A stretch of 64,000 nucleotides of DNA. Origin: Ligustrum vulgare. Its lineage: Eukaryota > Streptophyta > Magnoliopsida > Lamiales > Oleaceae. The translations under genes were made by a program, and so were the position numbers. Below the pieces are notes generated by a model that was not told where the DNA came from, searched no databases, and saw only the letters and a list, made by a program, of their open reading frames with translations. The stretch spans positions 21,141,352 through 21,205,351 of the forward strand of contig OY743171.1 in assembly GCA_963555705.1 (NCBI GenBank). Direction: 5' to 3'. Shown here piece by piece: positions 34,846 to 46,005 of this stretch. Positions within the stretch are counted from its first letter, which is position 1. Every line of letters starts with the position of its first letter.

Positions 34846-35300
34846 TTTAAATTCCTAGATTAGTTCGACCTTACGTTGGGATTAATCACAATTAAAAGGA
34901 ACACGTCACTTATTAATTGTTTCTAGATGGTTAATCACGCAATTCAGTTTCCTATGTCTGAATATGTTCTTGGGTCTTCACAAGATTATATGAATGTGTA
35001 ATAGAGAAGAAACGCAATGAAAAATCACATAGAAAAAGAAATACGGCTTGAGTATATAAAATATGAAGTGTTTGAGCTCTTGTGAAAATGCTGAAAATTG
35101 TTAAATATGAATTCTCCAAGTGAACAGCCGCTTGAGCGTCGTCAGTATTTTGATCATAGCTTTCTCTTTCGATATTCGATTGAGGTGATTCAAAATGCGT
35201 TGAAATGCGTTGGAAAGCTAACTGATAGGACTACAATTCTTTCAAAAATAGCAGTTTTGAAATTTGAATGTTTTCTACGAAAACTAGGTCTCAACCTCTA
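34846..35300 (-). repeat. probable 5' LTR of the copia gag remnant
   Basis: The sequence right of the primer site is LTR-like, but I could not define its outer end. There is no second copy to compare with. Confidence 0.4.
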
Positions 35301-35304
35301 TTTT

Positions 35305-35331
35305 GGGGTGGGGTGGGGTGGGGTGGGGTGG
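35305..35331 (+). repeat. (GGGTG)n G-rich tract
   Basis: Five runs of four G separated by T, a sequence able to form a G-quadruplex on the plus strand. Confidence 0.9.
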
Positions 35332-35973
35332 TGAGGGGGGATCAATTATCATGGGACAAAGGGAGTATTAATTATGATACGATTACTACTAATTGATTGT
35401 ATAATTTCCATGCTTTAAACTTATATAATTATCAATATTAACGACACTCATTCTTGATACTAATTTTTAGTTTCATACTAGATTTTGTGTTATTTAGATC
35501 GCGTATTTGAGACTAACAGTCTCTATCAGAAAATAGTATTAGCCCTAACCTATTCTTTGTTTCCACAAAAATATGTCGTATTTGTGGGTGGTGAAACTAA
35601 AAGTGTACTATATAATTATGAAATATGAGTTAATTAAGAAATGGGCCATAATATCTTGCAAGAATACACTTACTTTATACCAATTTTTTTCCCATAGACA
35701 TCTGTATTTGTTCTGGTATTTCTTGTTTAATTTACTGAGTTGTATAGAGAAAAAGTGGGTGGTTGGAATCGGTTGAACTCAGTTGAGAATTTAGCATTTG
35801 TTTCAAGAACGGGAAAAAAAATATCTTATTGCCTTTTGAGTCGTGAAATACAAAGTCAAAGAAACATTGTAATTGTAGGCAAGACTGACTTTCATGATCT
35901 TCAGTTAATTTGCTGCATAGTTGTAAACAAGCATTTAACTTTGTAAAACAAGCTTATTTATCCAATCTTTTTT

Positions 35974-36111
35974 CACGTTTTCACATCACAAAGCAATTGC
36001 ACATTTAAAGCACGATAATTTTCTTTTTTGTTCCTTCTCGAACACGTTTTCACATCACAAAGCAATTGCACATTTAAAGCACGATAATTTTCTTTTTTGT
36101 TCCTTCTCGAA
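35974..36111 (+). repeat. exact 69-bp tandem duplication
   Basis: Copy 1 (35974-36042) and copy 2 (36043-36111) both start CACGTTTTCACATCAC and end CCTTCTCGAA, with no difference that I can see. Zero divergence implies a recent event or an assembly duplication. Confidence 0.97.
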
Positions 36112-36254
36112 AGCTTGAATACTCGACTATAATGATATATTTAAATATGGTAAATGAAATATTATTAAATAAAGGGGAATATCGGTATATGGATTCCCTA
36201 GCCAAAATGTTTAGACAAATAGACTTTGACCAAAAAATGGAATTCTAAATTAAA

Positions 36255-37484
36255 GGGTAATTATATTGATACAACTAATTTTGTTAATCACACTTTTCAT
36301 ATTAACTAAATTGGTCACAATTAAATTTACTGAAATAACCACTCATTATATTATTATTTTTATTATTTTTTCATTCTTATGTACACCACAAATATTAAAA
36401 CCCTAAATTTCATATGTATCTCCAACATGTTTTAGGGCCGCCAAGAAGATGAAGATTCTCATATAGGACACCATAAAATAAAATAATCATCTGGCGATCT
36501 CCAAAATAAATTATGGGCACTACAAATTGTGAGAAGAACCATAAATGTCGATGTAAGTTCATCATAGGTTACACGATACGTGTTTTAACTAATAAAAGTA
36601 GTTATGTGCTGAACTGAAAAATAGTTCAAAAAAGTGATTATGTTTCTCAATTTTGACTTGTTTAATTATAACTCGAAAAATGCAAAGCTTTTGAATCTAT
36701 CTGATTATTTTTGTTGGCATAATTGTTTGATAGCTTCCATCTGACCCTTAATGATCACAAGAGGAGTCGCCATAATTGCGTGGTGTTGATGTTTACCAAA
36801 TGAATCATGATATTTCTAATATGATGTTAAGAAAAAAAATCGTGAGAAGAAGCACCATCAATAATATATGATTTCAGACTATCAAACTACAAAAATCGTC
36901 AAAAAAATTATAGGCAATTTGTGTTAGTGATTTCAATTTTTATTTATTTATTTATTTAATTATTTTTTATTTCTCTTTGGCTGTGATGGTAGGTATAGGT
37001 ATTTGACGTTGAACTTGGAATTGCCAAATCTGATATGAATTTGCTATCTTCGTTTAGATTTATTGTATTAATTTATTTTATTAAATATCAGATTTGCAAG
37101 GTAAATAAATGAACATTTGTGTTTTACAGTGTATTCCACATTTGAGAAAAATATAGTGTAAGTTTTGTGATTCTAATTCTAAATGTTGAGCAAAATTGGG
37201 AATTTTTTTTTTTTTTTGTTAGTATATATATTTTATTGGTGTATAGTGTGTATTTTGTGTGTGTTCTTGATATAATGTGTAAAATTTCATGTGTCTTAGC
37301 GCATGTTCTTGGTGAAGTGTGTGTATTTTATATATATGTTGGTATGTGTTCTTGGTGTTGATGTGGTGTACCATGTTTATTTTTATTTTTTAGTGAAGGT
37401 TATATTTGTAAAAGGAATTTGGCGTAATTATAAAATTCATATTTTAATAGGTTAACAAAATTAGTGGTATCAATATAATTATCC
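36255..37484. mobile_element. non-autonomous Mutator-type element, 1230 bp, 9-bp TSD
   Basis: The ends GGGTAATTATATTGATAC and (inverted) GGATAATTATATTGATAC match, with similarity continuing for about 40 bp. TAAATTAAA occurs directly on both sides (36246-36254 and 37485-37493), a perfect 9-bp duplication as made by Mutator-like transposases. The interior is AT-rich with GT-rich runs (37200-37360) and no gene. Confidence 0.9.
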
Positions 37485-37493
37485 TAAATTAAA

Positions 37494-38230
37494 TCAGAAA
37501 GGGAATTAATGGTCAAATGAAGTGAATGCCCCCTCTTCAATAATACCCTAATCCTGAATTTGGCCAATTCCTTTTGTCATTTTCGCTCACTTTCATCGAC
37601 ATCTTGCTCTTCTTCCTCCCTCCATTTCCTCTGAATTTTTTTTTTTTTCAAAAACTAACGGCTCTCTTCAACGCCTTTTTGCAAACCAGCAACGACACTG
37701 CCACCATCTCCGTGAAAGAAGTCATCGAACAACCATCTCCTTCGAACAATAAAGATTGTAAGTGCTCATTTTCCTTATCCTATTTCTTCTTTTTGTATTT
37801 TGGCAACAGTTGCGGCCCAGTGTCATCGTCGGTGTTTATTCTTTTGGTGTGTTGGGTTCATTTTTGTTAGTTGCTGGTCTATTTCGATTGGAAATATTTA
37901 CTCCCTTTTTGGGTTAAAATCTTGGATTGTGTTTGAAGCAAAACCTTCAGCATACGAGATTTTTCATACAAAGGGGCCGACTGAATTATCGGTCATTTTT
38001 TCTAACCTCCGCACGTTTTGAGAGATTTTTTTGTTTAGTCGACTGAATATTTGTTCAAAAAAAATTGTTCTCCGGTGTGGTCAAGAGTTTTGAAAGTTTT
38101 TGTGTCAGATTAATTTTGTGGGTTGGTGAGTTTATTGTTGTAAGTTTCTTCCCTGACTTCATGTTTATTTTATTTAAGTCTCTATATTATTTATTTGGGG
38201 ATTTGAGTTAAAGGTAAACATATGTAAGTA
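37494..38230. other. intergenic or 5' region of the Ulp1 gene
   Basis: A C/T-rich, leader-like stretch (37560-37760) and a candidate splice donor (AAAGATTGTAAGTG near 37757) occur here. They could form a 5' exon of the Ulp1-like gene, whose next exon begins near 38947 after a CTTTGCAG acceptor. This is only a possibility. Confidence 0.3.
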
Positions 38231-38235
38231 AAGGA

Positions 38236-38520
38236 AAATGAATAATGCTAACCAATTAAATCTACCATGTTCCTGCCATTAGCAAATCTCCCAATTGGCT
38301 CTTGTGGAAAATCTATTCCATAAGCCAAATAATTAACCTTTGAGTTGGTATTCAAAATATTGTTTTTTCCATTATTCACTAATGAGTCACCAAAAATGAA
38401 GCGGCAAGGAAACTTTGGTTCTGCAGAGACTAATTGTGCCTTTAAACTTAAGGACACTCCTATTATGAAAAACAGGATGAACCAGAATTGTAGCTCTGTT
38501 TTCTATTGGTAAAGAAAGTT
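38236..38520 (-). pseudogene. GDSL esterase/lipase, exon 1 fragment
   Basis: The minus strand reads FWFILFFIIGVSLSLKAQLV (signal-peptide-like), then PCRFIFGDSLVNNGKNN with the GDS active-site block, then YGIDFPQEPIGRFANGRNMV and DLIG. This is exon 1 of a plant GDSL lipase, ending at a GT donor after ATTG as in the family. An in-frame TAG upstream of the signal peptide (about 38505) and no start Met in this frame indicate a broken copy. No second exon (with the GAN or HPT blocks) was seen to the left. GDSL enzymes hydrolyse esters in the cell wall or apoplast. The catalytic serine is kept, but the rest of the gene is missing. Confidence 0.8.
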
Positions 38521-38946
38521 TAAGCTCAAAATGTCTTATTGAAAATGAATGATAGACATGAACCATAAGACTGGTACCTGATAGTATATAATACATGCGA
38601 AGGGTACCTCATGGTAATTAGTTGTAAATGATACGGGGCATTCACCTCAAATGTAGAAATGTGTTGTGCATTTACAATAATCTAATTAGAGATTTAGTGT
38701 GAATGTGTGCCAAATTCGGTATTTTATCGTAGAATATAATCTTTTCGGCAAATGTTTGAAGTATTTGGGATTTTTTTCTTTTTGTTGTGATCAAAATATA
38801 TGGGCTTCCCATAATTTGTGTATGTGCTTCAAATTTTCGAACCCCACAATATTTATTAAGTTGGTCCATATCTTGCATTTTTATTTTGTTATTATTACTA
38901 TCCTCTATGTTGAGATCTACATAACTTGCAACGCTTTCTCTTTGCA

Positions 38947-41248
38947 GATAGGCTTTTCAATGGATTACGTTGTTGATGTCAAAGATAGGGTTCGAGGGAA
39001 GATAAGTAACAGATGTAGGCTTCAAACTAAAAATGAGGTGTATTATAGTTTAGATGCAAAGCATAAAGAGCAATTTAAATAATCTTATTTTGGCCACCTG
39101 TTGGATGTTGCTGAGATTAAAATGTCCCTTCAAATGGTTCACCAAATAATATTTAGGGAGTGAGGACATCAAAAGAGAATGAGATATGGTTCAAATTTTG
39201 TAATAGGCTTTCTAGATTTAGGCTAGAAGAATTTGTGCTAGTGACAGGCCTTAAATCTGGGGAGTTGGAATATGAGGATGAGAGATTAGGCCTACAAAGT
39301 GATCTAATACAAAGAATGTTTAAGAAGAGAAAAGGGAAAGTCACCAGAAAACAACTGTTGAGTACATTCCAAAGATGTACTCATCAATCGGACAAGTTGA
39401 AGTTGGGGCTTATCTTAATTGTGGCATATGTTCTGTTAGTTGTGCAGGAGAATACCACTCTGAACTTGTGGTGGTTTTATTTAGTTGATGATATGGATAG
39501 CTTCAACAACTATGCTTGGGGAAAGAGATCCTACAAATGTACAATTGGGATATTCAAAAGCAATTTGGGTGAACGGTGAAGAAATAGGAAAGAAGTGAAC
39601 GATATCCCTACAATTTTCATGAATTTCCTCTTGAAATCATGGTAAGGTTAAATTAATTTAATTGTTTGTATAATGTTTCAATCAATGTTTGAGGGATTCT
39701 ACCACCTTCCAATCTATGAGCAAAATCTTGCCCAATCTATGAGCAAAATCCCAAGAATGTCGGGGTGGGATTTTCAGCAGCCAAAACTCAATGGAGAAAG
39801 AGTGAACAAGTTCTTAGAAAGTGAAATTGAAATGAAAAATCTCAGGGTGAGGCGGACACTAGTGGCTTCATCAGAAGAAGCCGAGGAAGAATTCTATAGG
39901 GAATGACACCATTTGATGATGTAGAAGACTCCAGGGTGCATAATAGCTTCAATGAAGATGGAGGGGAGGAGCCTGAAAAAGATGAACCAGATGTTTTCAA
40001 GTTCCAGCAGCCATGATAGACCATCCTCCTCTCATGACAATGATGGATTGGAGGTAATCATGCAAAAAATGATAAAAATGGAGAGGAGGATAAATGGTCG
40101 ATGTGATCACATTGAGACCAAACTTGATAGAATTTTTTAGTTCGTTGAAAGTGGTGGCTATCAGTCAGATAGGGGTACATTTCAGTCAGAAATGAGGGGA
40201 TTTGATACCTATTCACCTCATCATGGGGTCAATGTGTCGGAAGAGAGAATAGGGCGAGCGGAAGAGAATAAGGAGCAATAAGAAGGTTGTGTTTCCCAGG
40301 ATACAGCTAAGAATTCCATTAATGTAGAAGACTGCACCTATGAAGTGGAACAAGTCACCCTAATACAATTTCTGTAGTTCGTTAAAAGTGGTGGCTATCG
40401 GTCAGATAGGGGTGCATTTCAGTCAGAAATGAGGGGATTTGATACAAATTCACCTCATCATGGGGTCAATGTGTCGGAAGAGAGAATAGGGTGAGCGGAA
40501 ATGAATAAGGAGCAAGAAGAAGGTCGTGTTTCCTAGGATGCAGCTAAGAATTCCATTAATGTAGAAGACTGCACCTACAAAGTGGAACAAGTCACCCAAA
40601 TACAATGTGAAGGCCCAAGGAAGGCTATGGGTGAAGGTTTGTTTTTGTCTTTTTTGTTTTTAACAAAAAAAAAAAAAAAATAGTAATTTTACTTCCATTT
40701 TTTGGTTGAAATAATCAAGTATCAATTGATCTCCCTTCATAGGCATGCTCTCGAATCCTTCAACTGCATAATATTATACCAGGGATTGCTTCGTATTTTT
40801 ATCCTTGATTCCGAGCATCGATTGGGAGAGCGTGAACCTGTTGACATTGTGATGTCAAACCAACTGGAGCAATCTGCAGAAACCTGTCACGAAGGTTAAT
40901 AATCGGTAGATTGTTCATTGAATATTGTTTGAACAAATTTATAATTAGTTTGTCCTATTCTATCCTTTTGTTGTATCAATGATTGTTCATTGAATATTGT
41001 TTGAACTAATTTATAGATCAAGTCAGAGACTCTTCTGCTATTTTGGTTGAGGACGAGACAGATGAAGAATCGCCTAAAGGTAGAGGTCAAAGAAAGGAGG
41101 AAGGGAAAATCATTGCGTACCTCATGGACCAATCCCTTGAAGAGAAGGAAATTCAAGAATGTCACTATTTTTTTTACCCCTTCCAAGAAGTGGATCCTAC
41201 AAAAGTAAGTGATCTGAATGAGTGGTTGGAAAAAATTACATCAAAGTA
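38947..41248 (+). pseudogene. Ulp1-like gene, N-terminal DUF1985 part
   Basis: After a CTTTGCAG acceptor the frame opens with MDYVVDVKDRVRGKISNRCR and KEQFK, then meets TAA at 39080 and a one-base loss near 39162. The frame 39160-39579 then reads FKFCNRLSRFRLEEFVLVTG, GELEYEDERLGL and WWFYLVDDMDSFNNYAWGK, typical of DUF1985, the domain preceding Ulp1 proteases in plant MULE-borne genes. The following frame (39673-39906) reads FEGFYHLPIYEQNLAQ and ASSEEAEEEF, matching the next block of such proteins. A frame near 41043-41248 (YLMDQSLEEKEIQECH) ends at a GTAAGT donor. These proteins may act on SUMO-like modifiers; the role in MULEs is unknown. Multiple lesions make it a pseudogene. Confidence 0.82.
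40138..40606 (+). repeat. 237-bp tandem duplication in the Ulp1-like gene
   Basis: Copies start TAGTTCGTTGAAAGTGGTGG (40138) and TAGTTCGTTAAAAGTGGTGG (40375) and run in parallel to CAAGTCACCC and a shared TACAAT. About 15 differences separate them, so the event is older than the 69-bp duplication at 35974. Confidence 0.95.
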
Positions 41249-41348
41249 AGTTCTCTTTCTTGAGTTGAATCTAGTGTGTCCTCTTTATTCATTGTGTGAT
41301 TTGTTAGCGGTGCTAATGAATGTATAAGGATGCAGTTGCATTGGCAAT

Positions 41349-41353
41349 TTGCG
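41349..41353 (+). repeat. target duplication GCGAT, left copy
   Basis: GCGAT occurs here and again at 42559-42563, just outside the LTR-like insertion. Confidence 0.6.
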
Positions 41354-42558
41354 ATGCAGGGAGGAAATTTTTTGACGATCTTCGTGATCAATCTGGGTGG
41401 CTTAACAGCAATTGTTCACTATAATTTCACGATGCGAAATAAACCCGCAAGTGTACAGGTCATGAGAAGTAATAAAGTGGACCTTAGAGCTCGGATTATC
41501 GTCCCACGGAGACTGCTACTAAGTACCGAAATATTTTAGTTCCTTCCATATTTGATTACCATGATCTAAGTTATTAATTCACCTCTCGGATTATGGAAAT
41601 AACTAATTATATCATGAATTGGTGATCAAGCAACTCAAGTATTTAGAACAATAATAAATCAACACATGCAACAAAACATTAAAACTATGGAGTTAGGGAT
41701 TAAAATAATAAAGCTATGCTACATTGTTCATCCAACATAGAGTTTAGTTACACATCATGATTAAATAGCGAAAATAATAAAATAAAACATTCATTGAAAA
41801 TACAAGAAGAAAGAAAAACATGCACCAAGTCTTAATTATTTAATTATCTTCAATTCATGCTCCTTTGCAATGCTTGATTTCTCAAGAATTTGATGTTGAA
41901 TTCTCAATTGTGGTTTATTCTTAGGAGAGGCAAAGGTGTGGAATTCATGCCTCATATGTTGTATATATAGATTTTGGAAAACCCTAGGTGAAAGAGGAGG
42001 TAAAGCTATTGAAAATCGTGGAAAAAAGCCCAACCCAGCTTCTAGCAGATGCATGCGCGGGCTCGTAGGATTAAAATTTGGTTCTGACCATTCTACGAGA
42101 AATCGTACGGGCTTGCAGTTAAAACTGGCGTGGCCACACAATTATAACTTCCAGTGCAATTTTCAAGTTTGAAATCCATTTATGTAGGTCCTTGACTTTT
42201 ATTTGCACCTCAAGCCCTCCATTTTCAATTGAAGCATTTTAGTACTCAAACTTCTAAATCTTCTCAATTGCTCATTTCAACTCTCAAATCCTTCAATTTG
42301 GTCCTCCAACTTTCAATTTATTCATTTTGGCACCTTCCAATGATTCCTGGTTGTTTTCATTACCTCCTCAATAGCTCAAATAAGTTTCAATTAGCATCCA
42401 ATTGTGCATTTTTTCCATTAATTGCTTCATTCTTCATCTTTTTGGGATATTTTCTGAAATGTAAACAAATAAACACTAATTAAATAGAAATTAGTATAAA
42501 ACGATAATAATTTAATTTAATTTAGACATATAAATAAGTGTATAAAATTCACTTATCA
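41354..42558 (-). mobile_element. solo LTR (Athila/Tat-like) inside the Ulp1 gene
   Basis: On the minus strand it begins TGATAAGTGAATTTTATACA, like the Athila LTR at 6453 (TGATAAGTATATT), and holds an ACTTGCGGG phrase near its other end (41440). It carries neither primer site nor purine tract, and is bounded by GCGAT on both sides, so a solo LTR is the simplest reading. The left boundary does not end in a clean TG, so the exact edge may shift by a few bases. Confidence 0.65.
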
Positions 42559-42635
42559 GCGATGTAAGTAAAAATGTTGTCAACTTTCTACATTTCTTGG
42601 TCATTACAATTTATTGACTGTACGTTTATGTACAG

Positions 42636-43434
42636 CATGAGGATTCCGCATTATTTCACATCAAGGAGCGAGCAGTTAAATATGTAGATCTCTTTCGACA
42701 TGATTGCACCATTCTTGACTCCAATTTCTGGAAATTTGTGGAAATCGCCTACCAGAATATGGAAAAATCAGGCCAAAATAAGTCGGAGTATGAGTTTGCA
42801 AAAGTGCTGGTGAATTAAGTGGTGAATTAAGTTGAATGGAAAACTCCCAATCTTGGGAAACCTTGGATGAATTGTCGCTATCTCTATATTCCGTACTGTA
42901 TCCCTCAGACACATTGGTTTGCACTTGAGGTTGACTTGGAAGAACGGAGAATTAACATATTCGATAGCTTAACGAGTAGAGTACGTGAAGCCAACCTTGC
43001 CAACTACATGAAGCCCTTGAAGGTGGTCTTACCATGGCTTATGAAAAAACACGTCGATGAAAACTATAGCACATCAATGTTCACGCATCATAGGGTGAAG
43101 AAGCTACTTGTACAAGATAATGGGTAAATTTTTCAAGTTAAACACAGTTCTTAAAAAATGCTATCATTATTTTCTTAGTGAAACACTCTTCTTAAAAATG
43201 TTGATGGATGTTATCATTATTTTCTTAGTGACACACTGTTCTTAAAAATGTTGATGGTTGGACTAACACACTCATTCATTTCTTTTTTCCAGATCTGATT
43301 GTGGATTCTTTACAGTGAAGTTCATCGAATTTTCTTCAGGTGGACTTGACTTGCATTTTGTTCAACCTAAGCATACATTAATGTGGAGGCAGAAAATCGC
43401 AGCTAAGATTTTTGGAGGGAAATTCAACCCTTAG
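42636..43434 (+). pseudogene. Ulp1-type cysteine protease domain
   Basis: The exon opens after a TACAG acceptor with EDSALFHIKERAVKYVDLFR. A 12-bp duplication (tggtgaattaag twice, 42806-42831) brings two in-frame TAA codons. The catalytic part follows: IPQTHWFALEVDLEERRINI with His, then FDSLTSR with Asp, then LLVQDNG with Gln. An intron (43124-43292, GT...AG) separates QDNG from SDCGFFTVKF, which holds the catalytic Cys. The end is a TAG at 43432. All four residues of the Ulp1/SENP active site (H, D, Q, C) are therefore present. Ulp1-type enzymes cleave SUMO-like proteins; inside a MULE the substrate is unknown. The two stops in the first exon disable it unless they are removed by splicing. 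Confidence 0.88.
42806..42831 (+). repeat. 12-bp tandem duplication adding two stop codons
   Basis: TGGTGAATTAAG occurs twice in a row in the Ulp1 exon. Each copy supplies a TAA in the protease frame. Confidence 0.85.
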
Positions 43435-43679
43435 AATTGTATTACTCATTGAAACATACTATTCTTCAATAGCTTTTTTAAGATGTGAAGTTGTTTTATG
43501 TGAACAGTTCATATGTTCAGTTTATGTACAAGTTTTTGTAAAGCCGATGTTTGTGTATAGGTTATGTTTAGTTTAAGTGTTGTACATGTTTCTATACAGG
43601 TTTTTGTTTATGGATTGGATTTTGAGATGTGAATGGTTAATCAAATTTTTGTCAGTTTAAGTTATTTTTATGTACAGGT

Positions 43680-45010
43680 TACTAGAAGAATGCTGAAGTA
43701 GCAAGGATAGCGGCACGCTTGTCGTTCTATTTATGTCGTAACGACAGGCATGTCGTTATACCTTTAAATGCTACCTGACAGGTTTTAAGATATGTAGTTA
43801 CAATATTTATATACTCCTAGGCATATAGATGCGATTTTTGGATGTCGGATTAGAAGAACGCTCAAGTAGAATGGATAGCGGCACGCTTGCCATTCTAGTT
43901 ATGTCGTAATGGCAGACATGCCGTTATGCCTTTAAATGCAACTGGACAGGTTTTAAGTTATGTACTTACGATATTTATGCACTTCTGGGCATATAGATGT
44001 AGTTTTTGGATGTCAGATTAGAAGAATTCTCATACTTTCCGTTCTAGTTATGTCGTAATGGCAGGGATTGTCGTTATGCCTTTAAATGCGACCGGACAGG
44101 TTTTAAGTTATGCAGTTATGATATTCATGTACTTCTGGGCATATAGATGCTATTTTCGAATGTCAGATTAGAAGAATGCTGAAGTAGAAAGGATAGCGGC
44201 ACGCTTGCCATTTTATTTATGCCATAACGGCAGGCATGCCGTTATGCCTTTAAATGCAACCGGACGGGTTTTAATTTATGTAGTTACTATATTTATGTAC
44301 TTCTAGGAAAATAGATGCGGTTTTTGGATGTCGGATTAGAAGAATTCTCAAGTAGAAGAAAGGATAGTGGCACGCTTGCCATTTTAGTTATGCCATAACG
44401 GCAGGCATGCCGTTATACCTTTAAATGCGACCGGACAGGTTTTAAGTTATGTACTTACAATATTTATGTACTTCTGGGCATATAGATGTATTTTTCAGAT
44501 GTCGGATTATAAGAATTTTCTAGTAGAAAGGATAGCAACACGCTTGACGTTCTAGTTATGTCGTAATGGCAATTATGCCGTTATGCCTCTAAATGCGACC
44601 GAACAGGTTTAAAGTTATGTAGTTACAATATTCATGTACTTCTGGGCATATAGATAATATTTTTAGATGTCGGATTAGAAGAATGCTCAAGTAGAAAGGA
44701 TAGCGACATGCTTGTTGTTCTAGTTATTCCGTAACGACATGCATGCCTTTTTGCCTTTAAATGCTACCGGACAGGTTTTAAGTTATGTAATTACAATATT
44801 CATCTACTTCTAGGCATATAGATGCAGTTTTTGGAAGTCGGATTAGAAGAATGCTCGAGTAGAAAGGATAGCAGTACGCTTGCCATTCTAGTTATTCCGT
44901 AACGGCAGGTTAAATGCGACCGGACAGGTTTTAAGTTATGTAGTTACGATATTTTTTTACTTCTGGGCATATAGATGTGGTTTTTGGATGTCGAATTAGA
45001 AGAATTCTTT
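43680..45010 (+). repeat. tandem array 1: eight ~168-bp units with paired palindromes
   Basis: Measured at the CCTTTAAATG anchor, units start at 43761, 43929, 44079, 44247, 44418, 44586, 44754 and about 44907, so the period is about 168 bp with two shorter units. In the units I measured there is an ATAGCGGCA-CGCT-TGCC box and, 31 bp on, a GTAACGGCA-N4-TGCCGTTAT box (for example 44364-44385 and 44395-44416). It lies directly after the Ulp1 gene. No coding frame. Confidence 0.92.
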
Positions 45011-45204
45011 TATAGGACTGATAACCAGTTTATCATGTCTAATCCATCATAAACACAATATGCATCATTTAAGATATTTGAGTTATTTTATTATGAAACC
45101 AACAAAACTAAGTGTCATTAAAGTCATTGTAACAAATAAGATTTTAATTTTTTTTGTTTTCAAATATTAACATCTCTGGGGATCGAATAAAGTATTAAAT
45201 TAGC

Positions 45205-45990
45205 AAGGTAAGACCATAACGGCACGTACACCGCTTTATTGTTCCCATAACAGCATTTATGCCGTTATGGTTCTAAACTATTCGGAACGACATGGAAATG
45301 GATACAAGGACTTGTGAGACATATTATCAAAAACAAGACGTTCAATACTGATACAAACGAATGATAAGCCTGGTTATGACCATAATGGTAAGTATGACGC
45401 TTTAGTGTACCCATACGACAACGGTGCTGTTATGGGTCTAAACTGTTCAGACTTTTTAGAGTTATATTATATAAAAAAAGACGTTTAGTGCTGATGCAAA
45501 CGAATGAAAAGCCCAGTTATGACCATAACAGCACGTATGCGGCTTTAGTGTACTTGCAACGGTAATGGTGCCGTTATTGGCCTAAAATGTTTGGAACAAC
45601 ATAAAAATGGATACACAGACTCGTTAAAGTGATTTTATCAAAAGTGAGCTATGATGTTTTGATGCAAATGACTGCACGCTTGTTTATGATCATAATGGCA
45701 CGTTCGCCATTTTAATGGCTGCATAAAGATCTTTTCACTCACTGTTACATATTTAATCTACGACAACATAAAAAAACTCTTATCTCCCTGGTACATGTAG
45801 AGATGTGGTGTGCTGATGCAAATGAGTGACAAGTTTATAATTATGACCATAACGACACGTATGCCACTTTAATGTGCCCGTAACGGCAATGGTGCAATTA
45901 TTGGCCTAAACTCTTGGGAACGACATGAAAATGGATACATAGACTCGTTAAAGTGATCTAATCAAAAATAAGATATGATGTTTTGGTGCA
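45205..45990 (+). repeat. tandem array 2: five ~160-bp units with paired palindromes
   Basis: Units are anchored at GACCATAA near 45212, 45378, 45521, 45688 and 45845. Unit sequence differs from array 1, but the two ATAACGGCA-type palindromes recur at 31-bp spacing (for example 45216 and 45247, 45525 and 45556). The array is interrupted by the Helitron; one more unit lies at 49833-49890. Confidence 0.9.
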
Positions 45991-46000
45991 AGCTAGTATC

Positions 46001-46005
46001 ACACC
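46001..46005 (+). repeat. target duplication ACACC, left copy
   Basis: ACACC precedes the LTR start TGTAACGA at 46006 and is repeated at 47886-47890 after TCGTTACA. Confidence 0.85.

Noticed and set aside
37574..38021. Frames of 98 and 73 aa before the GDSL fragment
   Set aside because: Phe/Leu-rich translation of T-rich DNA without domain; could at best be a leader exon and is mentioned only as such.
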